From assembly GCA_947476465.1 (NCBI GenBank), contig CANJQN010000025.1, positions 1 to 58,314 of the forward strand: a stretch of DNA of 58,314 nt, in the 5' to 3' direction. Under the pieces are notes generated by a model, which made no database searches, had not been told where the DNA came from, and saw only the letters and a list, made by a program, of their open reading frames with translations. Source of the stretch: Comamonadaceae bacterium. GTDB lineage: Bacteria > Pseudomonadota > Gammaproteobacteria > Burkholderiales > Burkholderiaceae_C. Shown here piece by piece: positions 51,835-58,314 of the stretch (position 1 is the stretch's first letter; each line of letters begins with the position of its first letter). Position numbers and translations under genes: made by a program.

Positions 51835-53187
51835 ATGGCGCAGACGATCAGAATCGGGACCGGATCCGGCTGGTGGGGCGACCGTATCGAGCCCGCCGCC
51901 GCAGTCGTGGAAAAGGGAGCACTGGACTACCTGTGCTTCGAGACCATGGCCGAGGCGACGGTCTCCGGTGCCCAGGTTCGCGCACGGCGAGACCCCACCT
52001 TCCCGGGGTACGACACCCATCTCGACGCGCGGATGCGAGCAGTCTTGCCGGGCTGCATGGCGCATGGCGTGAAGATCGTCTCCAACCAGGGCTGGATCAA
52101 TCCAGCCGGTGCCGCCCGGCGCATTACCGAGATCCTGCGCGAGCTCGGCCACTTCGACATCCGGGTTGCGGCTATTGAAGGCAGCGTGATCACCGACCGC
52201 ATGGCCGCACTGGACCCGGTGGTGCTGGAGACTGGACGTCCCGCCTCCACGTTGGCGCCGCTGGTATCGGCCGAGGCGTACCTGGGCGCGGAGGCGATCG
52301 TCCAGGCACTGGACGAGGGCGCCCACATTGTGGTGACCGGTCGCGTCGCGGACCCATCGCTGTTCCTCGCGCCCCTGGTACACGCGTTCGGTTGGCGGGC
52401 GGACGACTATGCGCTGCTCGGCGCGGGCACCGGCGTCGGCCACCTGCTCGAGTGCGGGGCCCAGGTCACCGGCGGCTACTTCGCCGATCCAGGCTTCAAA
52501 GATGTCCCGCGCCCCTGGGACCTGGGCATGCCGATCGCGCAGGTATGGCCGGACGGCTCTGCTGAGATCAGCAAGACGCCAGGCACCGGCGGCGCCGTGA
52601 CGCTGCGGACTGTCAAGGAGCAGATGCTGTACGAGGTGCACGACCCCGCCGCATACATCACGCCCGACGTGGTTGCGGACTTCACCACCGCGCACCTTGA
52701 GCAGGCCGGACCCGACCGCGTCCGGGTATCGCACATCAGTGGCAAGCCCCGCACCGCGACACTGAAGGTTTCCATCGGCTGCCTCGAGGGCTTCATCGGT
52801 GAGGACATGTTCTTCCACGCCGGTCCAGGTTGCCTGCAACGGGCCCGCCTGTCGCGTCGAATCCTGGAGGAGCGTTTCCGCATGGTCGGCCTGGACGCCC
52901 AAGAGCTGCGCATCGACCTGCTGGGCATCGATGCCATCCATGGAGAAGCCAGTGCGCCAACGGATCGCGATCCTTCCGAGGTCGCGGTGCGGGTGGCGGC
53001 TCGTACGCGCACACGGGCAGAGGCGGACAAGGTCGGTCGCGAGGTCGATGCGATGGCGGTGTCGGGGGTGGCCCACACGGGCAAGCGGATGCCGCACGCG
53101 GACCGTACGCGCGAGGTCGTCGGCATCTGGTCCGCATTGGTCCCGCGGGAGCAGGTGAGCGGGCGAATCCTCTGGTTCAAGAGCTGA
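51835..53187 (+). CDS. AtuA family protein (DUF1446 part), second copy
   Basis: A 450-residue DUF1446 protein, clearly paralogous to 6853-8202: VTGRVADPSLFLAP, ECGAQVTGGYFADPG, TVKEQMLYEVHDPAAY and TPDVVADFT. Start motif IGTGSGWWGDRIEPA. As in the first locus, the small C-terminal domain is a separate gene following at once (3 nt). It heads a plus-strand operon with a MetX-like hydrolase and a Bug protein, and is divergent from another Bug gene. Its reaction is unknown. Confidence 0.92.
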   Translation: MAQTIRIGTGSGWWGDRIEPAAAVVEKGALDYLCFETMAEATVSGAQVRARRDPTFPGYDTHLDARMRAVLPGCMAHGVKIVSNQGWINPAGAARRITEILRELGHFDIRVAAIEGSVITDRMAALDPVVLETGRPASTLAPLVSAEAYLGAEAIVQALDEGAHIVVTGRVADPSLFLAPLVHAFGWRADDYALLGAGTGVGHLLECGAQVTGGYFADPGFKDVPRPWDLGMPIAQVWPDGSAEISKTPGTGGAVTLRTVKEQMLYEVHDPAAYITPDVVADFTTAHLEQAGPDRVRVSHISGKPRTATLKVSIGCLEGFIGEDMFFHAGPGCLQRARLSRRILEERFRMVGLDAQELRIDLLGIDAIHGEASAPTDRDPSEVAVRVAARTRTRAEADKVGREVDAMAVSGVAHTGKRMPHADRTREVVGIWSALVPREQVSGRILWFKS

Positions 53188-53190
53188 CCT

Positions 53191-53583
53191 ATGCAAGAGC
53201 TATATCCAGTTCCGCTGCGGTGCCTAGCCCATGCGAGGTCCGGCGACAAGGGCGACATTGCCAACATCGCGGTGTTCGCGTACGACGCGCATTTCTACGA
53301 CACCCTCGTGGAGCAACTGACCGCAGCGAGCGTACAGGAGCACTATGGCGCCATGTTCCGCGGCCCGGTGCGGCGCTACGAAGTGGCGAATCTGCATGCC
53401 CTTAACTTCGTATGCGAAGGCGCCCTCGGCGGGGGCGTCTCGCGCAGCTTGCGCCTGGACAATTACGGCAAGAGTCTCGCGGCTGCGATACTTGCCGTTC
53501 CGATACTGCTTTCGCGCGAACAGCTGACGGCGGTGGACGCGCGGCTCTTGGCAGCTGCTGGCGTTCACCTGCCGCCATATTGA
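53191..53583 (+). CDS. AtuA-associated small domain protein, second copy
   Basis: A 130-residue protein with the hallmark RCLAHARSGDKGDIANIAVF, then HALNFVCEGALGGGVSRSLR and DNYGKSL. It corresponds to the C-terminal domain of fused AtuA proteins and to 6503-6856 in the first locus. It starts 3 nt after the DUF1446 gene and its stop overlaps the hydrolase start (TGATG). Confidence 0.88.
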   Translation: MQELYPVPLRCLAHARSGDKGDIANIAVFAYDAHFYDTLVEQLTAASVQEHYGAMFRGPVRRYEVANLHALNFVCEGALGGGVSRSLRLDNYGKSLAAAILAVPILLSREQLTAVDARLLAAAGVHLPPY

Positions 53584-54629
53584 TGAAAATGCTACTGACA
53601 CCCCAGCAAGAAGCTGCACGCTACTGCCAGCCGTCGGCTTTCGTGGCCGGCGAGGAAGGCCGTCACGATCTTGGGCCTTTCGAGTTCGAAAGCGGCGAGC
53701 ACCTGCAGCAGCTCACGGTGGGGTTCGTCACGCACGGCAAGCTCAATGCGGCGGCGGACAACGCTGTGCTGCTGCTGCCTGGCACCACCAACACACGCCA
53801 CAGCGGCGATGGGTACATCGGTCCGGGGAAAGCTTTTGACCCCGAGCGCCACTTCATCATCGCCATTGAAGCCATCGGGGCGGGCACCTCGTCCAAACCT
53901 TCGGACGCCCTGGCCGAGCGCTTTCCACGCTACAACATCCGCGACCTGGTGCGCGCGCAGAAGATCATGGTGAGCGAACGATTCGGGCTGTCGCGCCTGG
54001 CTGTTGCGGGGTCATCGATGGGCGCCTTCCAGGCCCTGGAATGGGCTATCGGCCATCCCGGCATGGTGCACTCGGCGGTGCTGATTGCTCCGGCCGCTCG
54101 CGCGGGGACCGTGTTCCGCAACGTCGTCGGGCTGATCCAGGAGGTCCTGCAACTGGATCCCCACTGGACTGACGCGCTGCCCGACATGCGCGAATTGGTC
54201 GCGCTGCGCACGGCGGTCAAGCTGTACTTCCCTTGGACCGTGAGCGATGCTTACCTGGAACGCATGCCGCTACCGTTGATCGATCTCGAGATTCAGTCCG
54301 CCATCGCCAGGTCAGAGCAGTGGCACCCGTGGGATTACGTGCGGCGCTACCAGGCCTCGGCAAGCCACGATGTGTCGCTGCCCTTCAACGGCGACATGAA
54401 GAATGCGCTTTCCCAAGTGCGCGCGCGCACGCTCGTCATGCCGATGTCCAGCGAACGCCTGCTGGGAAGCGGCAGCGGCGCTGAGCTGGCCCAGCTGATC
54501 CCCACAGCGCGTGTGGTGTCGGTCCCAACCGACCGGGGCCACCTTGGCTGGCGTGCCCTTGAGGGTGCCCCGGAAAGCGAAGTCATCAACCGCCAGATTT
54601 CCCAATTCCTGAAGGAGACACACCCATGA
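53583..54629 (+). CDS. Alpha/beta hydrolase of the homoserine acetyltransferase (MetX-like) group
   Basis: A 348-residue alpha/beta-hydrolase. Motifs: LLLPGTTNTRHSGDGYIGPG, the nucleophile S145 in AVAGSSMGAFQALEWAIGHP (141-160), and a late histidine in PTDRGHLGWRA. FDPERHFIIAIEAIGAGTSS is typical of MetX-like proteins, which transfer or hydrolyse acyl groups. In this operon (AtuA, small AtuA domain, Bug) it more likely hydrolyses an ester or thioester of the imported substrate than makes methionine. Start ATG 53583 lies in a TGATG overlap. Confidence 0.87.
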   Translation: MKMLLTPQQEAARYCQPSAFVAGEEGRHDLGPFEFESGEHLQQLTVGFVTHGKLNAAADNAVLLLPGTTNTRHSGDGYIGPGKAFDPERHFIIAIEAIGAGTSSKPSDALAERFPRYNIRDLVRAQKIMVSERFGLSRLAVAGSSMGAFQALEWAIGHPGMVHSAVLIAPAARAGTVFRNVVGLIQEVLQLDPHWTDALPDMRELVALRTAVKLYFPWTVSDAYLERMPLPLIDLEIQSAIARSEQWHPWDYVRRYQASASHDVSLPFNGDMKNALSQVRARTLVMPMSSERLLGSGSGAELAQLIPTARVVSVPTDRGHLGWRALEGAPESEVINRQISQFLKETHP

Positions 54630-55603
54630 AATCATTCCACGCATCACGGCGTTTCCTGCTCGCGACCGTGCTCGCCGCCTGCGCCGCGGGGGCCGGCGCC
54701 GCCGACCCCTACCCAACCCGAGCGATCAAGTTGATCGTGCCCTACACACCCGGGCAAGGTGCGGACTCCGCCGCGCGCCTGGTCGCGACCCGCCTGTCCG
54801 AGCGGCTCAAGCAACCCATCGTGATCGAAAACAAGCCCGGCGCTGCGGGCAACATCGGCGCCGAAGCGGCCGCCGGTGCCGCGGGCGACGGCTACACGCT
54901 GCTGGTGGGTTCCAATGCGACCCATGCGGCGAACGCCGCGATGTACCCGTCGCTGCGGTTCGATCCGATCAATGACTTTGTGGGGGTGGCGTACATCGGC
55001 GCCGTGCCCATGGCGCTGGTGGCGGCGCCAGGCTTCACGGCGTCGGGCGTGCGCGAGCTGGTCAGCCTGGCCAAATCGAAGTCCGGTGAAGTGACCGTCG
55101 CGGTGCCGAGTTCCACCGCGCGCGTGGTGCTCGAGCTGCTGTCCCAGTCCGCGGGCGCCAAGTTCAAGGATGTTCCGTACAAGGGCAGCAGCGCCGCCAT
55201 GGCCGACCTGATGGGCGGCCACGTGCAACTGAGCATCGACACCGCCATGGCCGCCACCCCGTTGGTCACTTCTGGAAAGTTGAAGGCCCTGGGAGTCACC
55301 AGCGCACAGCGCACGGGCGTCCTTCCGACCGTTCCCACCTTCGCCGAGTCTGGCATACCGGATTTCGCCCTGGTGGCGTGGAACGTGTGGTTCGCGCCCA
55401 AGGGGACGCCTCCCGAGATTGTCAACAAGCTCAATCAGGAGATCGGGCAGGTGCTGGCGGAACCAGAGACCGCCGCAAAGCTGAAGGCGCTCGGTTACCA
55501 GCCCGGGGGCAGCGAAGACCCGAAGAAGGTCGCGGAGTTCGTGCGCACAGAAACCCAGAAGTGGGGAAAGCTGATCCGCGCGGCCGGGATCAAGGCAGAT
55601 TAA
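54626..55603 (+). CDS. Bug family (TctC-like) periplasmic substrate-binding protein
   Basis: A 325-residue secreted binding protein. Signal peptide LLATVLAACAAGAGAADPYP. Signatures YPTRAIKLIVPYTPGQGADS, IVIENKPGAAGNIGAEAA, GDGYTLLVGSN and VPYKGSSAAMADLMGG. Overlaps the hydrolase by 4 nt (ATGA) with GAAGGAGACAC in front. Last gene of the second AtuA operon. Confidence 0.94.
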   Translation: MKSFHASRRFLLATVLAACAAGAGAADPYPTRAIKLIVPYTPGQGADSAARLVATRLSERLKQPIVIENKPGAAGNIGAEAAAGAAGDGYTLLVGSNATHAANAAMYPSLRFDPINDFVGVAYIGAVPMALVAAPGFTASGVRELVSLAKSKSGEVTVAVPSSTARVVLELLSQSAGAKFKDVPYKGSSAAMADLMGGHVQLSIDTAMAATPLVTSGKLKALGVTSAQRTGVLPTVPTFAESGIPDFALVAWNVWFAPKGTPPEIVNKLNQEIGQVLAEPETAAKLKALGYQPGGSEDPKKVAEFVRTETQKWGKLIRAAGIKAD

Positions 55604-55702
55604 CCCCGGTGCACCAGGTCGCGACGAGTTTCGCTAACACGCGAGTCCTCGGTGACATCGGGATTCCCCTTCGGCCTGGGTCGCGGCCACGTTGCTCTTG
55701 AT

Positions 55703-56179
55703 TCAGCGGTACTTCGCCGCCGTGATGAACTCGCGGAAGGTCTCGCACCACACCAACACGGTGTCGTACTTTTCGAGGTCCACGCCTGCCGGCAGCGGCA
55801 CGATGAAGTTGCGGAAGGTCTTCACGTCCCCGACGCGAAGCATCTGCGACTTCAATGGCTCCACGTCGGCCTCGGTCTCCACAAATTTTGGTGACAAGTA
55901 CAGCTTGTAGTCCGGCCCCGGCGCGATCTCGCCTTGCAGGCTGATCGCATCGGGCCCGACGTTCACCTTGCCCTCACCCCAGTGCAGCGCGTCGCTGCCC
56001 TTGAGATCGCGGCGGAACTGGCCGGTGTGCACTGCGCGCTGGGCTTGCGCCTGAACTTCGGCCGTGCTGGGCGCAGCCGGTGCGATCAGCAGCGGCAGTG
56101 TGTAAATGCCCGCGGCAAATCCAAAGGCGGCGACAGCCGCATGCGTGATCAGCAGAAGGAGGACGGATCGCAGCTTCAT
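55703..56179 (-). CDS. DM13 domain-containing protein, membrane-anchored
   Basis: A 158-residue protein with one N-terminal hydrophobic helix (LLLLITHAAVAAFGFAAGIY) and a DM13 domain: VHTGQFRRDLKGSDALHWGE, GPDYKLYLSPKF, then GVDLEKYDTVLVWCETFREF. DM13 domains are thought to take part in redox or electron-transfer reactions at the cell surface, and the conserved cysteine in VWCETF is present. AGGAG precedes the ATG. It stands alone; the flanking regions of about 100 bp hold nothing obvious. Confidence 0.9.
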   Translation of the reverse strand: MKLRSVLLLLITHAAVAAFGFAAGIYTLPLLIAPAAPSTAEVQAQAQRAVHTGQFRRDLKGSDALHWGEGKVNVGPDAISLQGEIAPGPDYKLYLSPKFVETEADVEPLKSQMLRVGDVKTFRNFIVPLPAGVDLEKYDTVLVWCETFREFITAAKYR

Positions 56180-56291
56180 ATCAGGCTCCTGGTATCAAAC
56201 CCAGATAATCTCGCACCACCTGGAGCAGCTACTACGCCATGGCGGTCATTGACCTGGGCGAGGCGGTGGCACAACAAATACAGGCCAAGCC

Positions 56292-56513
56292 ATGAACCCG
56301 CTCAACCCCAAAAAACTGCTGCTCACCAAGTGGACGGCCGTGACCCCCGTGGCCAAGCAAAAACACTTTTTGGTCAGCCGGGTGATTCAGCCCGAGGTTG
56401 TGACCGACCCCGTGGTGTTGGTGGAAATTGAAGCGGTGTTTTCCAAAGCCACGCAAGTGATCGCTTGGCGTGACTTGCAAGATGAAAGTGTTTGGCGCCA
56501 GGGATGGGTTTGA
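56292..56513 (+). CDS. TIGR02450 family small tryptophan-rich protein, copy 1 (intact)
   Basis: A 73-residue protein: NPKKLLLTKWTAVTPVAKQK, then HFLVSRVI, VLVEIEAVFSKATQVIAWRD and a VWRQGWV ending. The family is a small conserved protein of unknown function. Two damaged copies lie at 57677 and 57898 on the same strand. This one is the only copy with the normal N-terminus. Its base composition is moderate, unlike the AT-rich gene that follows. Confidence 0.85.
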   Translation: MNPLNPKKLLLTKWTAVTPVAKQKHFLVSRVIQPEVVTDPVVLVEIEAVFSKATQVIAWRDLQDESVWRQGWV

Positions 56514-56614
56514 AGAAGGTTGGTCATTCGCTCTGCAAGTGTCGATTCCTTCGACGGCTGCCATAGACGGCAAACCGTTATCCGCGTCAACCAACATGTT
56601 TTCAATTTTCAAAC

Positions 56615-56643
56615 TTGAAAAGATTGTTAATTTAATATAAATT
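56615..56643 (+). promoter_or_regulatory. Possible AT-rich promoter for the foreign hydrolase gene
   Basis: TTGAAA (56615-56620) is a good -35 box. TATAAA (56636-56641, spacing 15) or TAAATT (56638-56643, spacing 17) can serve as -10. It overlaps a 7-bp inverted repeat, TTTTCAA/TTGAAAA (56606-56621). The ATG at 56672 is about 30 bp further on. Confidence 0.4.
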
Positions 56644-56671
56644 TTCTTATCGTCCAACAGGAATGTCAAAA

Positions 56672-57655
56672 ATGAAAATACTAAGATGGCTTGCCCTCAC
56701 CCTTCTCGGCGCATCAGGCTTTGCAGCCGCCCAAGGTACATCAACAAAAGAAGTTAAAGAAATTGAATTCAAATCATTAAATCCACGTCAATATGAAGAT
56801 GTAATCAACGAGAAATGGCAAGAGATCACTGTCAAAGCAAAATTATTTGTGCCCAATAACCCTAGTTCACCTAAAGCACCCGCCATGATCGTCTTGCATG
56901 GCAGCGGTGGAATATCAGATGGGCGAGAATTGAGTTATGGTGAAAAGTTTAATAGCCTTGGAATGTATTCCTTGGTTATAGACTCATACCTATCAAGAGG
57001 TGTCGACAAGATGCCATATGCAAGACGCTTGTTTGAAATATCTACATTTGCCCAAGCTTCTGACGCGATAGCAGCATTAGATTATATTTCAAAATTAAAT
57101 TATATTGATGAATCCAAAATTGGCGTGATTGGATTTTCATTTGGCGGCGTTACCTCCTATCAATTAAATTTAGAAAATATTACATCGAAAATATCTAAGA
57201 GCAATAAGAAGTTTGCCGCCAATATTAATTTGTATGGGCCATGCCAATTTAATTTCGAAACACCAAAATTAACCAACATACCATTTCTTTTTATTGGCGG
57301 CGAAAAAGACGAGGCTTTGGATATTGAAACATGTCGAAAGCAGTTTAACAACTTAAACAAAAAAGATATTAATTCCAAATTTTTAACAATCCCCGACGCC
57401 CATCATGCTTGGGAGGTTAATTCCCCATTAACTTACCAGAGAATACCCAATTTAAGAGATTGCCATACAATTTATAATGAAACGGGTTTGATGCTGACTA
57501 TTAGAAATGATGGCGTTATGGCCCCATTCAGCCCGGATAAACCAGCGGGTTTTGGTGGGTGCATAAAGCCAGGATACACTATCGGCAAAAATACTAATGC
57601 AGAAAAAATAGCAGATGATTATATTAAAAATTTCCTCCAAGAGGTTTTCAAATAA
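56672..57655 (+). CDS. Secreted dienelactone-hydrolase-like alpha/beta hydrolase, AT-rich
   Basis: A 327-residue hydrolase. Signal peptide ILRWLALTLLGASGFAAAQ; then MIVLHGSGGISDGRE, nucleophile S156 in IGFSFGGVTSY, the acid D213 in IGGEKDEALD, and histidine H244 or H245 in PDAHHAWE. It resembles dienelactone hydrolase-type esterases exported to the periplasm. ATG 56672 is preferred because AGGA is 9 nt upstream; ATG 56663 sits right on that AGGA. From about codon 25 the gene is strongly AT-rich with A/T third positions (Asn, Lys, Ile, Phe), unlike everything else in the window. The signal-peptide codons look like the host, so the gene is probably acquired and perhaps fused to a local signal sequence. 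Confidence 0.85.
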   Translation: MKILRWLALTLLGASGFAAAQGTSTKEVKEIEFKSLNPRQYEDVINEKWQEITVKAKLFVPNNPSSPKAPAMIVLHGSGGISDGRELSYGEKFNSLGMYSLVIDSYLSRGVDKMPYARRLFEISTFAQASDAIAALDYISKLNYIDESKIGVIGFSFGGVTSYQLNLENITSKISKSNKKFAANINLYGPCQFNFETPKLTNIPFLFIGGEKDEALDIETCRKQFNNLNKKDINSKFLTIPDAHHAWEVNSPLTYQRIPNLRDCHTIYNETGLMLTIRNDGVMAPFSPDKPAGFGGCIKPGYTIGKNTNAEKIADDYIKNFLQEVFK

Positions 57656-57676
57656 AATAGCAAATTACTCAATGTA

Positions 57677-57799
57677 GTTGACAAACCAACTGCGCCAATT
57701 GAAATAGTGGAAATCGAAGCGGTACTTTCCAAGGCTGTTCAGGAAGTTGCTTGGCGAGTTTTACAGGATGACAGCGTGTGGCGGCAGGGTTGGGTTTGA
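57677..57799 (+). pseudogene. TIGR02450 fragment, copy 2 (C-terminal part only)
   Basis: In one frame up to TGA at 57797-57799 the DNA encodes IEIVEIEAVLSKAVQEVAWR and then VLQDDSVWRQGWV, closely matching residues about 41-73 of copy 1 (56292). The N-terminal half and a start codon are missing; the frame runs on directly from the stop of the AT-rich hydrolase. It is a decayed or truncated duplicate. Confidence 0.75.
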
Positions 57800-57803
57800 C
57801 CAC

Positions 57804-57935
57804 TCAAGTCAGATCAGAAAGTATTTCTGCATAGTCTGCCAGGCGTCTGACCGTTGATTTCAAATCACCCAATATTTCATCAAAGAACCCGCGTTTTATG
57901 GGGGTTTTAAGGATCTTTCTGCAGATTGGCCCGCA
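57804..57935 (-). pseudogene. Possible gene remnant, C-terminal fragment on the minus strand
   Basis: A frame without start codon, open from 57935 to TGA at 57804-57806, would encode a helical tail including KRGFFDEILGDLKSTVRRLA and DYAEILSDLT. The open frame begins exactly where homology to the TIGR02450 family starts in copy 3 (about 57937), as expected for a cut gene at a recombination junction. I do not recognise the family. It could be chance. Confidence 0.3.
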
Positions 57936-58125
57936 TCACAAGTGGACTGCGGTGACGCCCGTGGCCAAGCAAAAGAACTTTCTGGTCAGTAGGGTCATCC
58001 CACCCGGGATTTCCACCGATCCGATCGAATTGGTGGAAATCGAATCCGTGTTCTCCAAAGCCACCCAAGTCATCGCTTGGCGTGAACTGCAGGATGATGG
58101 GGTTTGGCGGCAGGGATGGCTTTGA
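57898..58125 (+). CDS. TIGR02450 protein, copy 3 with replaced N-terminus
   Basis: 75 codons from ATG 57898. From residue 15 it reads KWTAVTPVAKQKNFLVSRV and continues to VWRQGWL, nearly identical to copy 1, but the first 14 residues (MGVLRIFLQIGPHH) are unrelated to the normal NPKKLLLT start. There is no ribosome site before the ATG. The upstream DNA seems to come from another gene in the opposite direction, so this copy may not be expressed. Confidence 0.55.
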   Translation: MGVLRIFLQIGPHHKWTAVTPVAKQKNFLVSRVIPPGISTDPIELVEIESVFSKATQVIAWRELQDDGVWRQGWL

Positions 58126-58168
58126 AAATGAAGGCCAGAGACGCGAATGATTAATAAATTTGACCCAT

Positions 58169-58314
58169 TCAGTCAATATTGATTCGCTCCAAGACTCCTG
58201 TTTCCACCAATCGATTGATAGAAACCGCCACCTTTTCTTCGCGCCCGGTAAATCCATGCTGAGTGAATGCCTGACAAGCATCACCACGAAAACCCGCGCC
58301 CCCATCAACCGTGA
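58169..58314 (-). CDS. Unidentified protein, C-terminal 47 residues (runs off right edge)
   Basis: An open frame enters from the right edge and ends at TGA 58169-58171. Its 47 codons include VDGGAGFRGDACQAFTQHGF and EEKVAVSINRLVETGVLERI, which looks like real protein with a helical end. I cannot name the family. It lies 43 bp from the convergent copy 3 of the TIGR02450 gene. The overlapping frame that starts with ATG near 58308 is mostly antisense to copy 3 and was not kept. Confidence 0.4.
   Translation of the reverse strand, partial: TVDGGAGFRGDACQAFTQHGFTGREEKVAVSINRLVETGVLERINID

Noticed and set aside
51685..53196. A 503-codon open frame on the minus strand opposite the second AtuA gene
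   Set aside because: It is an antisense shadow. The plus-strand gene has the conserved AtuA motifs.
57907..58308. A 133-codon minus-strand frame starting near the right edge
   Set aside because: Most of it is antisense to TIGR02450 copy 3. A different frame of the same strand (58169-58314) reads more like real protein.

Overview
The window looks like a chromosomal stretch of a GC-rich betaproteobacterium, most likely Burkholderiales and probably Comamonadaceae. The reasons are the dense high-GC coding on both strands, six Bug-type (TctC-like) periplasmic binding proteins including one pseudogene, several AMP-ligase, CaiB/BaiF and acyl-CoA dehydrogenase cassettes, and a small soxYZ/flavocytochrome c group. 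The species cannot be named from the sequence alone.

Layout. (1) 1-3551, minus strand: a secreted SpvB-type protein with a predicted seven-bladed FG-GAP propeller, followed by the start of a separate secreted RHS protein that runs off the left edge. (2) 3678-6499: an AMP-forming acyl-CoA synthetase divergent from a beta-keto acid cleavage enzyme (BKACE/DUF849). (3) 20396 down to 6503, minus strand: a roughly 14-kb catabolic operon. It encodes an ADP-forming acyl-CoA ligase, two adjacent acyl-CoA dehydrogenases, a Bug protein, a CoA-transferase, a thiolase-like protein with a DUF35 partner, an SDR, a MaoC hydratase, a crotonase, a zinc alcohol dehydrogenase and an AtuA protein split in two. 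(4) 20524-29248, plus strand: a TetR regulator, a PotABCD-type ABC transporter, a crotonase, a CaiB/BaiF CoA-transferase, an acyl-CoA dehydrogenase and an IclR regulator. (5) 29241-37464: a second ADP-forming ligase plus Bug gene (minus), divergent from a thiolase-like aldolase/DUF35/CoA-ligase/Bug/crotonase operon (plus). (6) 43393 down to 37490, minus strand: a second ABC transporter with its own CaiB/BaiF and crotonase genes, divergent from an IclR gene at 43527. (7) 44353-48052: soxZ and soxY, divergent from a YeeE/TsuA-like sulfur transporter and a flavocytochrome c sulfide dehydrogenase pair. (8) 48174-55603: a VF530 protein, a TauD/TfdA dioxygenase, a Bug pseudogene with one amber codon, another Bug gene, and a second split-AtuA operon with a MetX-like hydrolase and a Bug protein. 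(9) 55703-58314: a DM13 protein, then a patchwork of TIGR02450 copies around a strikingly AT-rich secreted hydrolase gene.

How it fits together. Regions 2-6 read as two or three neighbouring pathways that import organic acids, activate them to CoA esters (by AMP ligase, ADP ligase or CoA transfer), desaturate, hydrate and cleave them. The set of a paired acyl-CoA dehydrogenase, MaoC hydratase, DUF35 protein and thiolase-like protein resembles the steroid side-chain module (ChsE1-E2, ChsH1-H2, Ltp2). Here it is combined with AtuA, which is known from acyclic terpene catabolism. I see no steroid-ring genes and no geranyl-CoA carboxylase, so the substrate is unknown. Candidate regulation is visible as a perfect 20-bp palindrome with a related copy flanking tetR, a perfect 27-bp palindrome centred exactly between divergent starts at 32314 and 32410, and a 15-bp palindrome in front of the second IclR gene.

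Limits: family calls are from motifs read by eye, with no database search. No tRNA, rRNA, CRISPR array or intact insertion sequence was seen, and no stretch above 300 bases lacks a gene.
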